A stretch of DNA of 64,000 nucleotides from Palsa-506 sp963709075 (GCA_963709075.1 CAVPUY010000014.1:1054001-1118000), one strand, 5' to 3'. Shown: positions 37,509-47,060, counted from the stretch's first letter. Made by a program: numbers and translations. Notes: generated by a model not told the origin, from the sequence alone.

Positions 37509-37628
37509 TGCGCCGGCCCCGGCCCGGCCGGGATGCTTCGGTCAGTAGGGATCCGGCCCGGTGGTGGCCTCGGCAGACAGCCGTCCCCGGCGAACATGCC
37601 GATCGAATCAGGCGAAAGAGGCAAAGAC

Positions 37629-38183
37629 ATGGCAATTGGGCCCGTTCAGCTCATCGCGCTGGGGTTCAGCAACCCCAATTTCCACGGTGAGATCATCGCC
37701 GAGCTGGAGCGGCTGCACGAAAGCGGCACCGTGCGTGTGATCGACTCGCTGGCCGTCTACAAGGACGCCGACGGAGCCCTTGAGGTGGAGCATCTCAGCA
37801 ACCTCACCGAGGATGAGGCAATCGAGCTTGGCAGCAAGATCGGCGCGCTGATCGGCCTGGGCTTCGAGGGCGAGGAGGGCATAGAGGAAGGTGCCGTCGC
37901 CGGTGCCGAAGCGGCCGTAGCCGAGGGCGGTGTGCACGTGTTCACCGAGGAGGAGGGCTGGGATGTGCTCGAAGACATCCCGAATGGCTCCGCGGCGGCG
38001 CTGGTCCTGATCGAGCATCACTGGGCGGTGCCGCTTCGCGACGCAATCGTCCGGGCCGGCGGTTTCCGCATCAGCGACGGCTTCATCAGCCCGCTTGACC
38101 TCGTCGGGATTGGGCTAGTCTCGGCTGAGGAGGCGCAGGAACTGCACGACCTGGAAACGGCGGCCGCGGCAAGCAAGAGCTGA
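37629..38183 (+). CDS. DUF6325 (DUF1269-related) family protein
   Basis: 184 soluble residues. Two ferredoxin-like halves: MAIGPVQLIALGFSNPNFHG with VRVIDSLAVYKD, and AALVLIEHHWAVPLRDAIVR with GGFRISDGFISPLDL. Unlike the DUF1269 protein at 29070 the central hydrophobic hairpin is replaced by an acidic Gly/Ala/Glu linker (EGEEGIEEGAVAGAEAAVAE), so it is not a membrane protein. ATG 37629 is set by the RBS-like gaaagaggc and by conservation. A tiny Arg-rich ORF follows. Function unknown. Confidence 0.8.
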   Translation: MAIGPVQLIALGFSNPNFHGEIIAELERLHESGTVRVIDSLAVYKDADGALEVEHLSNLTEDEAIELGSKIGALIGLGFEGEEGIEEGAVAGAEAAVAEGGVHVFTEEEGWDVLEDIPNGSAAALVLIEHHWAVPLRDAIVRAGGFRISDGFISPLDLVGIGLVSAEEAQELHDLETAAAASKS

Positions 38184-38215
38184 CCGCCGTAAAGCACGAG
38201 AACCGGAGGCATGAG

Positions 38216-38284
38216 ATGTTCGGAGCACGCAGAGTAGCCCGGCGTACGGGACGGCGCACCGCCCGGCGCGTTTCCCGCAGGTAG
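38216..38284 (+). CDS. 22-residue arginine-rich micro-ORF
   Basis: ATG 38216 to TAG 38282-38284 encodes a peptide opening MFGARRVARRTGRR, about half Arg, ending VSRR. It is preceded by ccggaggc at good spacing and lies 32 bp after the DUF6325 gene, so it is translatable from the same mRNA. It could bind nucleic acid or membrane lipids, or be a truncated form of a longer Arg-rich protein. Too short to prove from sequence. Confidence 0.4.
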   Translation: MFGARRVARRTGRRTARRVSRR

Positions 38285-38345
38285 AACGCAGGGGAGTCAG
38301 GCGAGCGGCCGGCCGGAGCAGCATGGCCGTCCCTGATCCGCGCAG

Positions 38346-39599
38346 ATGAGCGCTTCCGATCTTGCGATCGTGGCAGCGCTGGTATTCGCCTGGGGGACGC
38401 TGTCGGCGCGGCTGGAGCGGTTCGACGTAACCGCTCCGATCACGTTCGTCCTGGCCGGCCTGTTGCTGACGCACTCGCCGCTCGCGCCACTGGGGTACGC
38501 GCCCTCGCCTGAGCTGGTTAAGCAGCTAGCTGAGTTCACCCTGGTGCTCGTGCTGTTCTCGGACGCTTCCCGGGTGGGGCTGCGGGATCTGCACGAGGAC
38601 ATGGGGCGGTGCCTGCGGCTGCTCGGGATCGGGCTGCCGCTGACGATCGGCCTTGGCATCGTAGCCGCGCTCGCCCTGTTCCACGGCATGAGCATCTGGC
38701 TTGCCCTGCTGGTGGGAGCGGCGCTCGCGCCCACGGACGCTGCCCTTGGCGCGGGCATGATGGTGAATCCCGCTGTCCCGGTCCGGATCCGCCGGCTGCT
38801 GAACGTCGAGAGCGGGCTCAACGACGGGATCGCCACGCCGCTGGTGCTTGTCGCGCTGGCAGGCGCGGGACATACGGCCGGTATCGGTCCGGCCGAGGCG
38901 GTCGCCGAACTGGCGCTCGGCGTAATCATCGGCGCGACGGTGGGCGGCGCCGGCGGTTTCCTGGCGAGGGCGGCGCGGCGGCGCGGCTGGGTCGAGGGAG
39001 GCTTCGCCGGCACCGCGATACTGGCGCTGGCAGTGTGCGCGTACGCCTGTGCGCTGGCGCTGCACGGCAACGGGTTTATCGCCGCGTTCGCTGGCGGCCT
39101 CGCGTTCGGCGCGATCGGCGGGCGGCGCGGCGAGCGAATGATGCCATTCGTTGAGGAGACTGGTGCGCTGGTTTCGCTGCTTGTCTGGCTGGCCTTCGGC
39201 GCCATCGCGGTGGTACCCGCATTCGACGGCCTGACCTGGCAGGTCGTGGTATTTGCCGGGCTCAGCCTGACGGTGATCCGGATGGCGCCGGTCGCCGTGG
39301 CGCTGGCCGGGGAGCGGCTCGGCCGCGCCGCCGTCGTTTTCGTGGGCTGGTTCGGCCCGCGCGGCCTGGCGTCGGTGGTGTTCGCCCTGCTGGCGCTTGA
39401 GGAGCTCGGCCAGCATGTTGCCGGGCGCGCGGTGGCGGTCATCGCCTTCACCGTGCTGCTGAGCGTGCTCGCGCACGGCTTCACGGCTGACCCGCTGGCC
39501 CGCCGCTACGGGCCGAAGATGGCGCCGTTCGTTGACGGCGCCGATGACCCGGATCTGCCGCCGCTGCCCGCCCGCAAGCTCATTCGCCGTGCTTCTTGA
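38346..39599 (+). CDS. CPA1-type cation:proton antiporter
   Basis: 417 residues, about 12 TM helices. Key segments are PITFVLAGLLLTHSPL, ALLVGAALAPTDAALGAGMM and the ESGLNDGIATPLVLVALAG helix with the Asn-Asp pair of electroneutral NhaP-like antiporters. GWFGPRGLASVVFALLALEE is also typical. It exchanges Na+ or K+ for H+. The ATG has no strong RBS and no 17-bp element of its own; it probably belongs to the DUF6325 transcript. Its end overlaps the SulP gene by 20 bp (convergent). Confidence 0.9.
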   Translation: MSASDLAIVAALVFAWGTLSARLERFDVTAPITFVLAGLLLTHSPLAPLGYAPSPELVKQLAEFTLVLVLFSDASRVGLRDLHEDMGRCLRLLGIGLPLTIGLGIVAALALFHGMSIWLALLVGAALAPTDAALGAGMMVNPAVPVRIRRLLNVESGLNDGIATPLVLVALAGAGHTAGIGPAEAVAELALGVIIGATVGGAGGFLARAARRRGWVEGGFAGTAILALAVCAYACALALHGNGFIAAFAGGLAFGAIGGRRGERMMPFVEETGALVSLLVWLAFGAIAVVPAFDGLTWQVVVFAGLSLTVIRMAPVAVALAGERLGRAAVVFVGWFGPRGLASVVFALLALEELGQHVAGRAVAVIAFTVLLSVLAHGFTADPLARRYGPKMAPFVDGADDPDLPPLPARKLIRRAS

Positions 39600-41157
39600 C
39601 CAGCCATGCCTCGGCCTCGAGATAGGCAGCCTGGGTCGACTCGCCGACGACCGGCGTGGCTTCGAACGCGCGTACCGGTCCGTCCAGGTGCCCGGTGCGG
39701 CGCAGCCGCTCGGTCAGGCTGGGCTCGAGGCCGGTGAGATAGAGCCGGCCGTCAGCGTCGGCAAGGCGGTTGGCGTAGTCGCCGACGACCTTGACGAAGG
39801 TCGACCCCAGCGAGGTGCGGCGCCGCAGCCGCAGCACCACCACCGGCGACTTCGCTGCCGCCGGGTCGGGAAGGTGCGCTTCAAGGGTGCGGGCGCCGGC
39901 GTACATCAGGCTGCCGTACACGTCGAGGACCGTCACGTGCTGGCTGGTCAGCATCGCCGGCGGCGGACGCTCCTCGAAGCGCCCGTCGTCCCGCGGAATG
40001 AGCTCGACCACGGTTAGGTCCATGGCTTCGGCGTTCAGCTGCAGCAGCAGCGACAGGGCCACCCCGATGCCGACCGCCGCGGCGACCGGCAGGAACAACG
40101 TCGCGGCGAAGGTGGTGATGACCGCGACCTGCGAGATCCGCCCGGTGCGCAGGATGCTGGCGACCTCTCCTGGCCGCAGCGAGCCGATGGCCGCGAAGAT
40201 GAGTATGGCCCCGAGGGTCGGAACTGCGATCTTCGCCACCAGCCCGGAGAAGATGGCCAGGATCACCAGCATCCAGATGCCGGACCAGATCGCCGCCCAC
40301 CGGGTCCGGCCACCGACGGTCACGTTTAGCGCGGTCTGCCCGACCGAGCCGCCCACCGCGATGCCGCGGAAGAACCCTGCGGCCAGGTTGCCTGCCCCTT
40401 GCGCGATGATGTCCTGATTCGGATTCGGCCGGGCATCGCCCGGGTTCGGCGCGGCTTCGGCGACCCCCGCGCCCTGCACCAGGACGATGGCGGCGATTGC
40501 CAGCGCGCCGGTGACCAGGCTGAACGACAGGAGCCTGAAGTCGGGCAGCTGCGGGAGCGGGATGCCGCGCGGGATGCCGCCCGCGTCCCCGACTCTGCCG
40601 ACGCTGTCCGCGCCGGCCAGTACCACCACGACGGTGGGGATCAGCAGGGCGATCAGCGCGCTGAACACGGCCAGCGGAGTCCGTGCCAGCACCACCAGGA
40701 TCGCCAGCGCGGCAAGACCGGTGAGCAAGGAGGGCAGATCGATCTGGCCGGGATGCGCGAGCACGCTGACGGCCTTGGCCAGCGGGAAAGCGCCGTGTGC
40801 CGGGACGCCGGCCAGATCGCCGATCTGGCCGCAAATGATGTTGACCGCGATCCCGGTGAGGAAGCCGATCATCACGGAGTACGAGACGAATCGCGTGTAC
40901 CGGCCGAGGCGTATGATCCCGGCGGCCACCAGCGCCATGCCCACCATGATCACCAGCAGCGGGGCAGCGGCCGGCCGCTGGGCCGCCGGCACGCCCTGCA
41001 GCGCCGAGCCCGCTGCCAGCGCAGCAGCAGATGTCGTCGTGATGACCATCAGCCGGGTATTGGAGCTGAGGCCGCCGGCGATCGGCCCGGCGAAGCTCGC
41101 GTACAGCCCCTGGACCGGGTTGACGCCGGCCAGGACGGGCGCATTACGCCGGATCAC
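39580..41157 (-). CDS. SulP family anion permease with STAS domain, N-terminus short
   Basis: About 525 residues. The SLC26/SulP core starts abruptly at LAGVNPVQGLYASFAGPIAG; VGGRTRWAAIWSGIW and the C-terminal STAS domain (VTVLDVYGSLMYAGARTLEA, then LYLTGLEPSLTERLRR) follow. The usual first TM helix before AGVNPV is missing: upstream sequence (SASAGKYTVIRRNA) is not hydrophobic. GTG 41157 lies downstream of the predicted promoter, whereas the longer GTG 41220 falls inside the operator and cannot be on that transcript. Either a 5' truncation or an undetected frameshift. It would carry sulfate or bicarbonate; with sulfatase and FGE nearby, sulfate is attractive. Confidence 0.78.
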   Translation of the reverse strand: MIRRNAPVLAGVNPVQGLYASFAGPIAGGLSSNTRLMVITTTSAAALAAGSALQGVPAAQRPAAAPLLVIMVGMALVAAGIIRLGRYTRFVSYSVMIGFLTGIAVNIICGQIGDLAGVPAHGAFPLAKAVSVLAHPGQIDLPSLLTGLAALAILVVLARTPLAVFSALIALLIPTVVVVLAGADSVGRVGDAGGIPRGIPLPQLPDFRLLSFSLVTGALAIAAIVLVQGAGVAEAAPNPGDARPNPNQDIIAQGAGNLAAGFFRGIAVGGSVGQTALNVTVGGRTRWAAIWSGIWMLVILAIFSGLVAKIAVPTLGAILIFAAIGSLRPGEVASILRTGRISQVAVITTFAATLFLPVAAAVGIGVALSLLLQLNAEAMDLTVVELIPRDDGRFEERPPPAMLTSQHVTVLDVYGSLMYAGARTLEAHLPDPAAAKSPVVVLRLRRRTSLGSTFVKVVGDYANRLADADGRLYLTGLEPSLTERLRRTGHLDGPVRAFEATPVVGESTQAAYLEAEAWLVKKHGE

Positions 41158-41212
41158 CGTATATTTGCCGGCGGATGCCGACAAAATGATCTGCCCCCCG
41201 GCTGCCGCCACG

Positions 41213-41229
41213 TCACCCACCCGGGGTGG
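41213..41229. promoter_or_regulatory. 17-bp operator between SulP and FGE genes
   Basis: TCACCC ACCCG GGGTGG. Rightward TAGGGT (41252-41257) follows after 22 bp, with FGE ATG 41296. Leftward a weak GATCAT-like -10 lies 21 bp on. Confidence 0.7.
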
Positions 41230-41295
41230 TGCTGTCCGGTGCGCAGACCCCTAGGGTCGTAGTGCAAAGTGGCGAAAACCGGGAGCGCGCACCGC

Positions 41296-42315
41296 ATGCC
41301 GAAGACAAGTTCCCTGCCCGAGGCCGCGAACCGCCCAGGAACCGGGCCGGGCCCGGCGCAGAACGCGCCGGCGAACCGGAAGCACGACCGGGCCAGGAAC
41401 ATGACCTGGATCCCGGGCGGCACATTCCGGATGGGCTCCGCCGATTTCTATCCGGAGGAACGCCCGGTGCACCGGGTCAGCGTTGACGGCTTCTGGATAG
41501 ACACCCGCCCGGTGACCGTCGAGGAGTTCCGGCGCTTCGTGAAGGCGACCGGGTACCTTACGGTCGCCGAGCGTCCGCTGGATCCGGCCGAGTATCCGGA
41601 CGCCGACCCGGCACTGCTGGTGCCGGGATCGCTGGTTTTCCACCGCACGGCCGGCCCGGTCGATCTGCGCGACTACGGCAACTGGTGGGCCTACGTTCCG
41701 GGTGCAAGCTGGCAGCACCCGGATGGACCAGGCAGCGACTGCCGAGGCCGTGAGCGGCACCCGGTGACTCACGTCGCCGCCGAGGACGCGGAATCCTACG
41801 CAGCGTGGGCCGGCCGGGAACTGCCCACCGAGGCGGAGTGGGAGTACGCCGCGCGCGGTGGCATCGACGGCGCGGTGTACGCGTGGGGCGATGAGTTCGC
41901 TCCGGACGGCCAGCTGATGGCCAACACCTGGCAAGGCCAGTTTCCGTGGCAGAACCTGGTCGCCGACGGCTACGAGGGAACCTCCCCTGCGGGTTCCTTC
42001 CCGGCCAATGGCTACGGGCTGTACGACATGACCGGCAACGTCTGGGAGTGGACGTGTGACTACTTCACCCCGCGCCATCCTGTCCAGGCGGCCGCCGCCT
42101 GCTGCGCGCCGCGCAACCCCAGGGTGAGCTCGCCAGCACGGAGCGGGATCGCTGCCGGGCCAGGATCACACCTGCCGCGCAAGGTCATCAAGGGCGGCTC
42201 GCACCTGTGCGCGCCAAACTACTGCCTGCGCTACCGGCCAGCCGCCCGCCAGGGTGAAGCGATCGACAGCGCGACCTGCCACCTGGGCTTTCGCTGCGTC
42301 ATCCGAGGAAACTGA
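41296..42315 (+). CDS. Formylglycine-generating enzyme (sulfatase maturase) family
   Basis: 339 residues, FGE-sulfatase fold. It oxidises the Cys of C-x-P-x-R in type I sulfatases to formylglycine. It shows MTWIPGGTFRMGSADFYPEE, LPTEAEWEYAARGG and GNVWEWTCDYF. The copper-binding active-site pair is present as SHLCAPNYCLRY with Cys305 and Cys310, five apart as in characterised FGEs. ATG 41296 has gggag 10 bases upstream; an N-terminal extension of about 35 residues precedes the domain. A Cys-type arylsulfatase with CSPTR lies at 47061-49419, a fitting substrate. Confidence 0.92.
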   Translation: MPKTSSLPEAANRPGTGPGPAQNAPANRKHDRARNMTWIPGGTFRMGSADFYPEERPVHRVSVDGFWIDTRPVTVEEFRRFVKATGYLTVAERPLDPAEYPDADPALLVPGSLVFHRTAGPVDLRDYGNWWAYVPGASWQHPDGPGSDCRGRERHPVTHVAAEDAESYAAWAGRELPTEAEWEYAARGGIDGAVYAWGDEFAPDGQLMANTWQGQFPWQNLVADGYEGTSPAGSFPANGYGLYDMTGNVWEWTCDYFTPRHPVQAAAACCAPRNPRVSSPARSGIAAGPGSHLPRKVIKGGSHLCAPNYCLRYRPAARQGEAIDSATCHLGFRCVIRGN

Positions 42316-42357
42316 CGGCGTCCGCTAGGCCGGTGCGACCTGAGCGGCTGCCGCCGG

Positions 42358-43002
42358 TTACGGCCGGCTAAGGGTGACGTGGGTGACGCCGCTTGGGCTG
42401 TTCACGGCCTCAATCCGGAAGCGGTCTTCGAGCGCCTCCAGCCCATCCCAGAGCCGCTCTCCGCGGCCAAGCACGATGGGCACCACGACGATGTGCGCGT
42501 AGTCGATCAGGCCGGCGGCCAGGAACTCGCGGATAGTGGACGGGCCGCCGCCGATGCGGATATCCCGGCCAGCGGCGGCCTGGCGCGCCTGCGCAAGCGC
42601 CTGGGCTGGGCTGGCGTCCAGGAAGTGAAACGTGGTCCCGCCGTCCATCTGGACTGAGGGCCTGAGATGGTGGGTGAGAACAAAGACCGGGGTGTGGAAC
42701 GGCGGGTTGCCTCCCCACCATCCGTTCCACTCCTGATCCGGCCAGGGGCCGTGGTGGGGGCCGAACTTGCCCCGGCCCATGATCTCGGCGCCGATGCCCG
42801 GGGCCCAGGCGCTGGCAACGGCGTCGTCGATGCCGAGGCTGCCGCCGGGCTGGCCTTGCATGGCGTGGAACGTGCGGGTCGCGAAAAACCACTCGTGCAG
42901 CCGGGTTCCCGCGTGCCCGAATGGGGCATCCAGGCTCTGCCCCTCCCCGGTACCGAACCCGTCCAGCGACACCGAGAAGTTGTGCACCCGGACTTGCGCC
43001 AC
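42358..43002 (-). CDS. Dihydrofolate reductase / RibD C-terminal family protein
   Basis: 214 residues, DHFR-like reductase of the RibD_C group. It opens VRVHNFSVSLDGFGTGEGQS and has PVFVLTHHLRPSVQMDGGTT, DIRIGGGPSTIREFLAAGLI and DYAHIVVVPIVLGRGERLWD. These proteins bind NADPH and reduce an unknown substrate; many are annotated as DHFR family without that activity. GTG 43002 has a strong RBS (aggaggtcact). No 17-bp element precedes it, so it is probably outside the regulon. Confidence 0.88.
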   Translation of the reverse strand: MAQVRVHNFSVSLDGFGTGEGQSLDAPFGHAGTRLHEWFFATRTFHAMQGQPGGSLGIDDAVASAWAPGIGAEIMGRGKFGPHHGPWPDQEWNGWWGGNPPFHTPVFVLTHHLRPSVQMDGGTTFHFLDASPAQALAQARQAAAGRDIRIGGGPSTIREFLAAGLIDYAHIVVVPIVLGRGERLWDGLEALEDRFRIEAVNSPSGVTHVTLSRP

Positions 43003-43137
43003 AGTGACCTCCTGACCTGACCGGTTTGCGCTACGGCGAGCGGGAACGCTGCCGCCTGCCCGCCCCAGCTGGAGACGATCCGCCGGGCCGGAGTCCGGGC
43101 GAATTCGGCATTTACATTCTTACCCGGCCCCGCGATC

Positions 43138-45406
43138 ATGAAGGCCCATGGGCGAGAATGCAATCCCGTGGCGACACTAGCGGAGCCAGGCCAGGCGAGC
43201 CCGAACCCAAGCCCGGTCACGGCCAGCCGGCTGCGTGCGGTCTTCCTCGGGCCGCGTGGCGGGGGCACCACCCGCCGCCGCGCGTCTGATGCGTTCAGGC
43301 TCGGGTTCGCCGTCGTCGTGGTGGCGGTGTCCATCCCGGTCATGCGCGCGAACTCGGCCGTTGAGATCGGCATAGTGCACGCGCTCAATCCGCCTCCTGC
43401 GGCGATTCGGTGGCTGGTCACTGGGATGTTCTGGCTCGGCTCCGTTGGCGTTATCGGCTGCCTTGCCGTCTTCGGCCTGCTGGTGCCGCGGCTAGCCGCG
43501 GTCCGCCGGATCGTGCTGGCCGCCGCCCTGGCCTGGGGTGCCTGCGTGCTGCTTGGCGCGATCCTCGGGGAGGCAGCCGGCCGCCCGGCCACCGACGCAC
43601 TGGCGGGGGTGGACACCAGTTTTCCGGTCACCCAGCTGGCGGTGGCCATCGCCGTGGCGGCCGCCGGGCTGCCTTTCCTCAGCCGCCCGCTGCACCGTCT
43701 GGTGTCGTTTCTCCTCGCGGTGGCGGTACTCGCCGGGGTCACCGGCGGCCTGGCGCTTCCGGTCAATGCCGTCTCCAGCATCGCGATCGGTTGGGGCATC
43801 GCGGCGGGCCTGCACCTGGCCGTCGGATCGCCGCTCGGGCTCCCGTCCGCCGAAGAGGTGGCTGCGGGAGTCGCCGACCTGCAGCTCACCATCCACGGCA
43901 TCGAGCACGCCCCCCGCCAGGTCTGGGGAGTGGAGAAGTTCGTTGGTCATGACGCCGCCGGAAAGGTGATCGAGCTGTCGGTCTACGGCCGTGACGCCTC
44001 CGACGCCCGGATGCTGGCCAAGCTCTGGCGGTTCTGCTTCTACCGGGACTCGGGACCCACTCTCATCCTTGACCGCATCCAGCAGGTCGAGCACGAGGCG
44101 TACCTGACGTTCATGGCGGAACGGGCCGGCGTCCTGGTGCCCGAAGTGCTCGCTGTCGGCCCGTTCGGCCCGAGCCGGGACGCGGTGATCGTCAGCAGGC
44201 TCCCGGCCGGCCCGGTTCTTGCTGAAGCTGACGCTGCGGCTTTTCCGGACGGCACCATTGACCAGATTATCGAATCCGAGCTCAGGTTGCGCCAGGCAGG
44301 CATCGCCCACAGCGCGCTCGGAGCAGAGACGATCCTGCTGGCAGCAGATGGCGTCTGCGTCCGGGACTTCCGCTCCGCGTCCTCGGCGGCGCCGGCCGGC
44401 CGTCTCGATGGCGATCTCGCGGCCCTGCTGGCGGCGACGGCGATGCGATTCGGGGTGGGGCGCACGGCCGCAGCGGCCGGCCGGGTGCTCGACGCAGAGA
44501 CGGCCAGGGGCGCGCTCGTCCACCTGCAGCGCTCGGCGCTGGATCCGGTCACGGTCAGTTCGCTCCGGCAGCACAAGGGACTGCGGGTTGGGTGGCGCTG
44601 GCGTTCGTGTTCGCCCAGCTTCCGGTCGCGGCCAATGCCCTGGCCACCATCGGCGCCGTTCCCGGTCAGCTGCCTTTCGGGCGATGTCTCGCGCTGGAAA
44701 CCTCGAACATGTTCACGGCGCTGGCCGGCGGCGATGTCGCCGTGTTCGCCGTCCGGGTCCGGTTCTTCCAGCGTCAGGGTTACGACCCGGCCGCCGCGCT
44801 CAGCTCGGGGGCGATCGAGTCGACCGCCAGCTGGGTGATGAAGGGGCTGCTGTTCCTCGCTGCCATCGGCTTCGCCGCCGGGAGCTTCCACGTGCCTGGC
44901 GGCTCAGACAGCCACCAGACGGCTATCTGGATCGTCGTCGGCGTGCTGCTGGCGGCCGGGATAGCCGCCACGCTGGTCACCTTGGTCCCCCGGCTCAGGC
45001 GGCTCGCCAGCGCCCGCGTCCGCCCGCACCTGGTGCAGATCTGGGCCGACTTCAAGGTCATCGCCACCGAGCCCCGCAAGATTATTTATGTGCTGACCGG
45101 CTCAGCACTGAGCCAGCTCCTTGTTGCCCTGGCCCTCGGTGCATCGCTGCACGCCGTAGGGCAGCGCGCGAGCATCGCGTGCTGCTGGTGGTGATCACCA
45201 CGGCGTCGCTGGTCGGCGGTGCCGTCCCGGTTCCCGGCGGGGCCGGCGTGGTGGAGGCGGGCCTGATCGCCGGGCTCACCGGCGCGGGCGTGCCGCAGGA
45301 CCAGGCTGTGGCGGCCGTCTTTATCCAGCGGCTGTTCGCCGCCTACCTGCCGCCGATCTGGGGATGGGTGACGCTCGCCTGGATGCGGCGCCGCGAGTAC
45401 ATATGA
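43138..45406 (+). pseudogene. LPG synthase-like membrane protein with kinase-like domain, two frameshifts
   Basis: Three parts. First, an N-terminal set of about six TM helices (SDAFRLGFAVVVVAVSIPVM onward). Second, a soluble middle of about 230 residues resembling the kinase-like insert of actinobacterial homologues (VWGVEKFVGHDAAGK, VEHEAYLTFMAERAGVLVPE). Third, UPF0104/lysyl-phosphatidylglycerol-synthase TM helices (LAFVFAQLPVAANALATIGA, ASLVGGAVPVPGGAGVVEAG). The frame slips near 44588 and again near 45178, each curable by one added base. Intact length would be about 755 residues. Start ATG 43138 or GTG 43168; the AT-rich TTTACATTCT at 43111-43120 may be its promoter. No 17-bp element. 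Confidence 0.75.
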
Positions 45407-45430
45407 CCCGGCGGAGAACTACCGGGGTCA
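45404..45430. terminator. Convergent hairpin terminator
   Basis: TGACCCGG (45404-45411) pairs with CCGGGGTCA (45422-45430), one bulge, loop of 10. It spans the stop codon of the LPG synthase-like frame and the end of the HdeD gene. Confidence 0.5.
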
Positions 45431-46018
45431 GCCCGCCTCGCGGAGCGCGCGTCGCAGCAGCAGCCCGCCGATGATCTCGAGAATGCCCATCACGGCGAAC
45501 CAGATACCGACCAGGACGGCGAGGAAGTTCAGTGAGGAGGCCGGGGCGGATGCGACGACGATCCCCGCGATCAGGCTCACCACGCCGAAGAAGATCCACC
45601 ACCCCCTGCCCTCGCGAACGCCGCCGCCGAGCCCGCCGATGAGCGCGGTGAGTCCCTGCACGATCCAGGTGATGCCGATAATCAGGCCGATGAGCGACCT
45701 GGTGAGGTGCAGATGCCGGATCAGCACGACGCCGATGACGATGAAAAGCAGGCCGGCGATGCCGAGCCAGACCCGGTGCGGTTCGCCCGGGTCGAATACC
45801 CGGATCAGGTGGAAGATCCCGGAGAGGATCATCAGGATGCCGAGCAGGACCGCGAGCACGTTCAGCGAGCCCGTCGGGTGGAAGCTCACGATGATGCCAA
45901 GGATCAGGGTCGCCGCGCCGAGGAACAGTGTCGCCTGCCAGGTTGCCACCACCATCCCGGGAGCTATCATCCCGGGATCTGATGAATGCGTACCGTGCCC
46001 GTCCGTTACCACCGGCAC
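45428..46018 (-). CDS. HdeD family acid-resistance membrane protein
   Basis: 196 residues with six TM segments in three hairpins, such as TLFLGAATLILGIIVSFHPT, VLAVLLGILMILSGIFHLIR and FLAVLVGIWFAVMGILEIIG. This is the HdeD/DUF308 layout. In E. coli HdeD supports acid resistance at high density; the role here is inferred. GTG 46018, or GTG 46012 with better distance from gagga. Its operator lies 72 bp upstream with a fitting -10. Confidence 0.85.
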   Translation of the reverse strand: MPVVTDGHGTHSSDPGMIAPGMVVATWQATLFLGAATLILGIIVSFHPTGSLNVLAVLLGILMILSGIFHLIRVFDPGEPHRVWLGIAGLLFIVIGVVLIRHLHLTRSLIGLIIGITWIVQGLTALIGGLGGGVREGRGWWIFFGVVSLIAGIVVASAPASSLNFLAVLVGIWFAVMGILEIIGGLLLRRALREAG

Positions 46019-46089
46019 TCCTCTTTCAGTTTCCGGCTAGAGCGGCCTTTGCTGGAGCAGATGTTCTTACCGCATATCGGCAGACGTCA

Positions 46090-46106
46090 TCACCCGCAAC
46101 GGGTGA
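46090..46106. promoter_or_regulatory. 17-bp palindromic operator (perfect) of HdeD
   Basis: TCACCC GCAAC GGGTGA, extended dyad CATCACCC...GGGTGATG. On the minus strand GAACAT (plus 46061-46066) follows after 23 bp. The only gene it can serve is HdeD, since the HAD gene ends at 46173. Confidence 0.8.
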
Positions 46107-46172
46107 TGGCTTTGCGGGTAGCAGGCCGTTTGGCAGTATGCCGTAGGCCGCCGGGGCGGCGGTGCAGATCTG

Positions 46173-47048
46173 TCAGAACACCCTATCGAAGTCCTTTTTC
46201 ATGCTGACTACGGTCCAGCCGTGCCGCTCGGCCGCCGCGGCGGCCACCCCGGCGCCGGCGTCGTACGCGAACTCGCGGTCGGCGTCGTCGTGGCGGATCA
46301 GCAGGGCGAACTGTGCCGCCTCAAGCATCGCGACGTCGCCGTCGGCGTTTCCGCCTGCCAGCAGTGGCTTGCGACCGGTGCGGGTCCAGATGTGCACGGG
46401 CTTGCCGGGACCCTCATCGATCGGCTGCTCGATGCCCTTTGTCCGGTATATGTCACCCTGCCGGAACTCCAGTGTCGGACCGGAGCCGATCACTCTTTCC
46501 CGCGGTATCCCGTACATCTCCTCGGCAACCACCCGGACGAAGTCCCGGCCGCCCGCCGAGCAGATGTAGACGGTGAACCCGCTGGCCCAGAGCAGATCCA
46601 TCAGCTCGTGCATCGGGCGGTAACCGAGCTTGGTGTAAGGAACTCCGAACACCGGATGCGCAGCGGTGTCGAAGAACCGGCGGACAGCCTGCTCGAACGC
46701 CTCGGCGGTGATCCCCTCGTATGCCTCGGTCACGCCCTTGGTCAGCTCGGGCACGTGATCAAGGAGCCCGGCGAGCCACGCCTGGTCGTCCTCGATCACG
46801 GCCTTCCACGGCTGTTCTGCGGCCCGGGCCGGATCGGCCCTGGCCATCTCCTTCCACCGCCGCAGCAGGAAATCGGCCTGCGGATACATCGGTTTCTCGC
46901 ACCACAGCGTGCCGTCGTTGTCGAAGGCCGCGATCCGGTCCGATGACGGAACGAACGACTCGCCGGGCTCGATGACCAGGCTGACGAAGTCCAGGATCGC
47001 TGCCTTCGCCGCGCCCTGGCGCCAGGAAGGAAGCGGGTCACTGGTCAT
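46173..47048 (-). CDS. HAD superfamily phosphatase (phosphoserine phosphatase-like)
   Basis: 291 residues. HAD motif I is IAAFDNDGTLWCEKPMYPQA (nucleophile Asp and the +2 Asp). Motif II is VYICSAGGRDFVRVVAEEMY, and the late Asp motif is LLAGGNADGDVAMLE. An all-helical cap lies between I and II. It hydrolyses a phosphate ester of unknown identity. ATG 47048 is 12 bp after the arylsulfatase stop, so it is in that operon. The pairing of sulfatase and phosphatase hints at joint removal of sulfate and phosphate groups. Confidence 0.87.
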   Translation of the reverse strand: MTSDPLPSWRQGAAKAAILDFVSLVIEPGESFVPSSDRIAAFDNDGTLWCEKPMYPQADFLLRRWKEMARADPARAAEQPWKAVIEDDQAWLAGLLDHVPELTKGVTEAYEGITAEAFEQAVRRFFDTAAHPVFGVPYTKLGYRPMHELMDLLWASGFTVYICSAGGRDFVRVVAEEMYGIPRERVIGSGPTLEFRQGDIYRTKGIEQPIDEGPGKPVHIWTRTGRKPLLAGGNADGDVAMLEAAQFALLIRHDDADREFAYDAGAGVAAAAAERHGWTVVSMKKDFDRVF

Positions 47049-47060
47049 CGTGGCCGCTGC

